Position numbers and translations under genes: made by a program. Shown one piece after another: positions 61,782 to 64,000 of a DNA stretch of 64,000 nucleotides. The notes beneath the pieces were generated by a model that ran no database searches, had not been told where the DNA came from, and was given only the letters and a program-made list of their open reading frames with translations. The DNA is from Phaeovulum molybdatiresistens (GTDB taxonomy: Bacteria > Pseudomonadota > Alphaproteobacteria > Rhodobacterales > Rhodobacteraceae). Numbering within the stretch: the first letter of the stretch is position 1; each line of letters starts with the position of its first letter. The stretch spans positions 62,001 through 126,000 of the forward strand of contig NZ_JAMJFX010000006.1 of NCBI RefSeq assembly GCF_023544865.1, read 5' to 3'.

Positions 61782-63140
61782 TCAGCCGATCATCGCGGTG
61801 TGGGTGGGGAACAGCTCCATCGGGTCATCGACCGCCATGGTGTGGTTCAGCGTCCAGCGATAGGCGGGGCTGGCCTGCATCACCTCATCCAGCACAAAGG
61901 ACACGCCGCCCGCGGTGCCCTTCACGTCAGGCAGCCGCGCGTAGAACAGCTGGCGCGTGCCGGTCATGCAGACCTCTTCGGCCATCTCGCGCGTGGGGGC
62001 GACGCCCTGGACGACGATGCACAGCTCATGTCCCGGCTTGTCCTTCAGCGGCTCCATGTCGCCCATCACGCCGTTGCGGCCAAAGACGTTGTAGTGCAGT
62101 TCCCAGCCATCGGGGCCGAAACGCTCGATGGTCTGCTGGCGCGCCCAGTCGATCACCGCATCGACATTGGCGATGGTATAGGGGTCGCGGATGCCCGCCA
62201 TGCCCACGAAGCGTTCGCCGACCTTGCCCGACCCTTCCAGCTTGACCCGGAACTGCGGCGCGGGCACGAATTCCATCCCCGTCACGCGGGTGGTCTTGTC
62301 GGCCACCTGGTCATAGTGGCAATGGGTCATGTCCAGCATCCCGCCGGCCACGAATTCGTGGAACGGGTTTGACCGTTCATACATCGCATGCCCCGCGACC
62401 GAGGCCACGGTGCAGCGCTGTTCGGGCGACATCGCGGTCACCTCGACATGATCAGCGGTGATCTCGCCCATCACGGTTTCCTTGGCGCCATAGGGTTCGG
62501 CACAGAAGGACGCGCATTCCAGCACCTTGCCCAGGTAATAGCTTTGCGCCTCGGGGAAACCCTTGTGCAGCGCGGCCGCGGCAAAGATCGCGCTGTCCGA
62601 ACAGCGCCCGCCGATGATGACGTCGCAGCCTTCGTCCAGCAGCTTCAGGAAGGGATGCACCCCGGCCATCGCCACGATGCGCGAGGTGGCGTCCAGCTCT
62701 TCCTCGGTCAGGTCGGGGCGGGCGTCCAGCCCGGTCACGGGCGATCCGCCGCGGATCTTGGCGCGGACATATTCGCGGTCCACCTCGGAATAGAACCAGC
62801 CCAGCTTGAACGGCGCCAGGTTGTGGCGCGCGGCGATGTCGCGAATGATCTGGACATACATGTCCACCCGGCTGTTGGTGCCGGTATCGCCCGCCGAGCC
62901 GATCATCATCGGCACGCCCAGCTTGCGCGCGGCCAGCAACATTTCTTCCAGGTCATGTTCCTGCCAGGCCTTGGGGCTGGCGCAACTGTCGTTGCCCAGC
63001 GGCACCGGGCCGATATCGTCACTGCCGGAATCGGCGGCGATGAAATCGGGCTTCGCCGCGACGCCAAGATGAAAGCTGCCCGTCTTGAGGGGCGCGAAAC
63101 CGAGATGCCCGTTCGGGCAGATGATCTTGAGCGACGCCAT
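61782..63140 (-). CDS. AtuA-family (DUF1446) protein
   Basis: 452 residues with GAGG upstream of the ATG at 63140. Conserved blocks are IAADSGSDDIGPVPLGND near residue 35, GSAGDTGTNSRVDMYVQIIR, GGRCSDSAIFAAAAL and GGMLDMTHCHYDQVADK. The family is named from the acyclic terpene utilisation cluster of Pseudomonas, but the reaction is not known, and many members sit in other carboxylic-acid catabolic clusters. It forms an operon with the DUF4387 gene behind a sigma-54-type promoter and next to an enhancer-binding protein, so it is probably induced by a substrate sensed by that activator. Confidence 0.88.
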   Translation of the reverse strand: MASLKIICPNGHLGFAPLKTGSFHLGVAAKPDFIAADSGSDDIGPVPLGNDSCASPKAWQEHDLEEMLLAARKLGVPMMIGSAGDTGTNSRVDMYVQIIRDIAARHNLAPFKLGWFYSEVDREYVRAKIRGGSPVTGLDARPDLTEEELDATSRIVAMAGVHPFLKLLDEGCDVIIGGRCSDSAIFAAAALHKGFPEAQSYYLGKVLECASFCAEPYGAKETVMGEITADHVEVTAMSPEQRCTVASVAGHAMYERSNPFHEFVAGGMLDMTHCHYDQVADKTTRVTGMEFVPAPQFRVKLEGSGKVGERFVGMAGIRDPYTIANVDAVIDWARQQTIERFGPDGWELHYNVFGRNGVMGDMEPLKDKPGHELCIVVQGVAPTREMAEEVCMTGTRQLFYARLPDVKGTAGGVSFVLDEVMQASPAYRWTLNHTMAVDDPMELFPTHTAMIG

Positions 63141-63176
63141 GGTTGCCTCGTTTTGCCAATGTCCTGCCTTCCCTAA

Positions 63177-63193
63177 TGCAATAATCGTTCCAG
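63177..63193 (-). promoter_or_regulatory. Sigma-54 (-24/-12) promoter for the AtuA/DUF4387 operon
   Basis: On the minus strand CTGGAACG-ATTA-TTGCA matches the consensus TGGCACG-N4-TTGC at all but one position, with GG and GC at the required spacing. The predicted transcript start is near 63167, giving a leader of about 27 nt that contains the GAGG ribosome site. Confidence 0.8.
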
Positions 63194-63260
63194 TTTTTTC
63201 GGCCAGTAAATCATTGGAAAAAATGAACTTATTTCAAACACCCTCGGCATCTGGATGGAA

Positions 63261-63279
63261 TGCGCGCAAAATGCGCGCA
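63261..63279. promoter_or_regulatory. Tandem palindromes, candidate activator binding sites (UAS)
   Basis: TGCGCGCA at 63261-63268 and again at 63272-63279, each a perfect palindrome, 11 bp centre to centre and so on one face of the helix. They lie about 95-112 bp upstream of the predicted sigma-54 transcript start, the usual distance for enhancer-binding proteins, and just downstream of the activator gene end. Confidence 0.6.
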
Positions 63280-63325
63280 TCTCGCGCGGCCCTTGGCTGC
63301 GCGCTGTCCGGCCCGGGGGCCAACA

Positions 63326-64000
63326 TCAGTCGTGGTGAAAACCCAGCTTGATCATCTGGTGGCGCAGCGCATGCCGGCTTAGCCGCAGCGCCTCGGCGGC
63401 GGTCTGCAGGTTGCCCTGACTGCGCGTCAGCGCCGCCTCGATCAACTGGCGCTGAAAGGCGCCGGTCAATTCGTGAAAGCCTGCGTCCAGATCGGGCGGG
63501 GCGGCCTGCGCGGGCATGGCGGGCGCGCCACCGGACCCCGTCCCGCCCATGCGCACGGTGCGGATGATCCGGTCGGGCAGATGGCGCGGCGCGATCACAT
63601 TGTCATCTTCCAGGATGAAGATCCGCTCCAGCAGATTTTCCAGCTCGCGCACATTGCCCGGCCAGGGATAGGCGCGAAAGATCGCCTCGGTCTCGGGGTC
63701 CAGCCCCCGCACCTCGCGCTTGTAAAGCGCGTTGTAGCGGGTAATGAAATGCTGCGCCAAGGTCATCACATCCGACGCGCGTTCGCGCAGCGCCGGAATG
63801 TTCAGCGCCACCACCTGCAGCCGGTAATACAGATCCTCGCGGAACTTGCCCGATGCGACCTCGGACAACAGCACCTTGTTGGTCGCGGCGATGAATCGCA
63901 CATCGACCGAGGTGGTCTTGACCGCGCCCACGCGGCGGAACTGATGCGTGTCCAGCAGGCTCAACAGCTTGGCCTGCAAGGTCAGGTCCATCTCACGGAT
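63326..64000 (-). CDS. Sigma-54-dependent enhancer-binding activator, N-terminal part outside window
   Basis: 224 residues seen, open to the right edge. The AAA+ part shows IREMDLTLQAKLLSLLDTHQ then FRRVGAVKTTSVDVRFIAAT, the second region of homology GKFREDLYYRLQVV, and YPWPGNVRELENLLERI. The C-terminal Fis-type HTH is SQGNLQTAAEALRLSRHALR. The Walker A and GAFTGA loop lie outside the window, as does the sensor domain, so the inducer is unknown. It is followed by a 185-bp gap with palindromes and a -24/-12 promoter, then the AtuA-family operon that it presumably activates. Confidence 0.9.
   Translation of the reverse strand: MREMDLTLQAKLLSLLDTHQFRRVGAVKTTSVDVRFIAATNKVLLSEVASGKFREDLYYRLQVVALNIPALRERASDVMTLAQHFITRYNALYKREVRGLDPETEAIFRAYPWPGNVRELENLLERIFILEDDNVIAPRHLPDRIIRTVRMGGTGSGGAPAMPAQAAPPDLDAGFHELTGAFQRQLIEAALTRSQGNLQTAAEALRLSRHALRHQMIKLGFHHD

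Noticed and set aside
1..64000. CRISPR arrays, tRNA/rRNA genes, insertion sequences, known riboswitches
   Set aside because: No regularly spaced repeats, cloverleaf-like sequences, transposase motifs or recognisable riboswitch cores were found by reading. Infernal, tRNAscan and ISfinder runs would be needed to exclude diverged ones.

Overview
The window is high-GC DNA with tight operons and many ATGA stop/start overlaps. It most probably comes from an alphaproteobacterium of the Rhodobacteraceae (Paracoccus/Rhodobacter-like). The pointers are a Paracoccus-type nosCRZDFYLX operon, a pair of gene-transfer-agent-like head-spike genes, FNR/DNR-type regulators, and family resemblance throughout. 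I saw no rRNA, tRNA, CRISPR array or insertion sequence.

Layout. (1) 1-7256: the end of a phage/GTA-like spike gene pair, then a minus-strand exopolysaccharide (EPS) operon (lipoprotein-like/periplasmic protein, O-antigen ligase-like protein, metallophosphoesterase, Wzc-type tyrosine autokinase) and two small exported proteins. (2) 7518-11410: nucleotide-sugar supply (manC, manB, UDP-glucuronate 4-epimerase). (3) 11420-17451: a GntR-controlled tricarballylate module (tcuA, tcuB, MFS protein) with a divergent AbrB-family membrane protein. (4) 17469-20901: a small membrane ORF, an MgtC/SapB-like membrane protein, and an unusual fusion of acetate kinase with a PduL-type phosphotransacylase. (5) 21072-31832: the complete nitrous-oxide reductase operon in the order nosC-R-Z-D-F-Y-L-X, flanked by two Crp/Fnr regulators and FNR-type boxes. 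(6) 32056-35016: a Sel1-repeat protein and D-amino acid dehydrogenase. (7) 35238-61258: a second, larger EPS locus. It holds a GINT1-like glycan enzyme, a secreted clan-A glycoside hydrolase, a single-gene 3261-residue NRPS-PKS, glycosyltransferases, a priming sugar transferase, Wzx flippase, Wzy-like polymerase, a methyltransferase, a phosphopantetheinyl transferase, Wzc and a Wza/ExoF-like export protein. (8) 61435-64000: a sigma-54-type module (AtuA-family protein, DUF4387 protein, and an enhancer-binding activator cut by the right window edge).

The most striking object is the giant synthase at 38417-48202. Its order is A-PCP-KS-AT-ACP-aminotransferase-C-A-PCP, with all carrier serines and catalytic residues present but no release domain. 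It lies inside a complete Wzx/Wzy EPS locus that also encodes a phosphopantetheinyl transferase able in principle to activate it. Two unannotatably short homologous membrane peptides (54 and 55 residues) flank the two glycosyltransferase genes between the synthase and the priming transferase. A second distinctive object is the 590-residue acetate kinase-PduL fusion.

All functional statements rest on motifs read by eye and on family knowledge. No database search was run.
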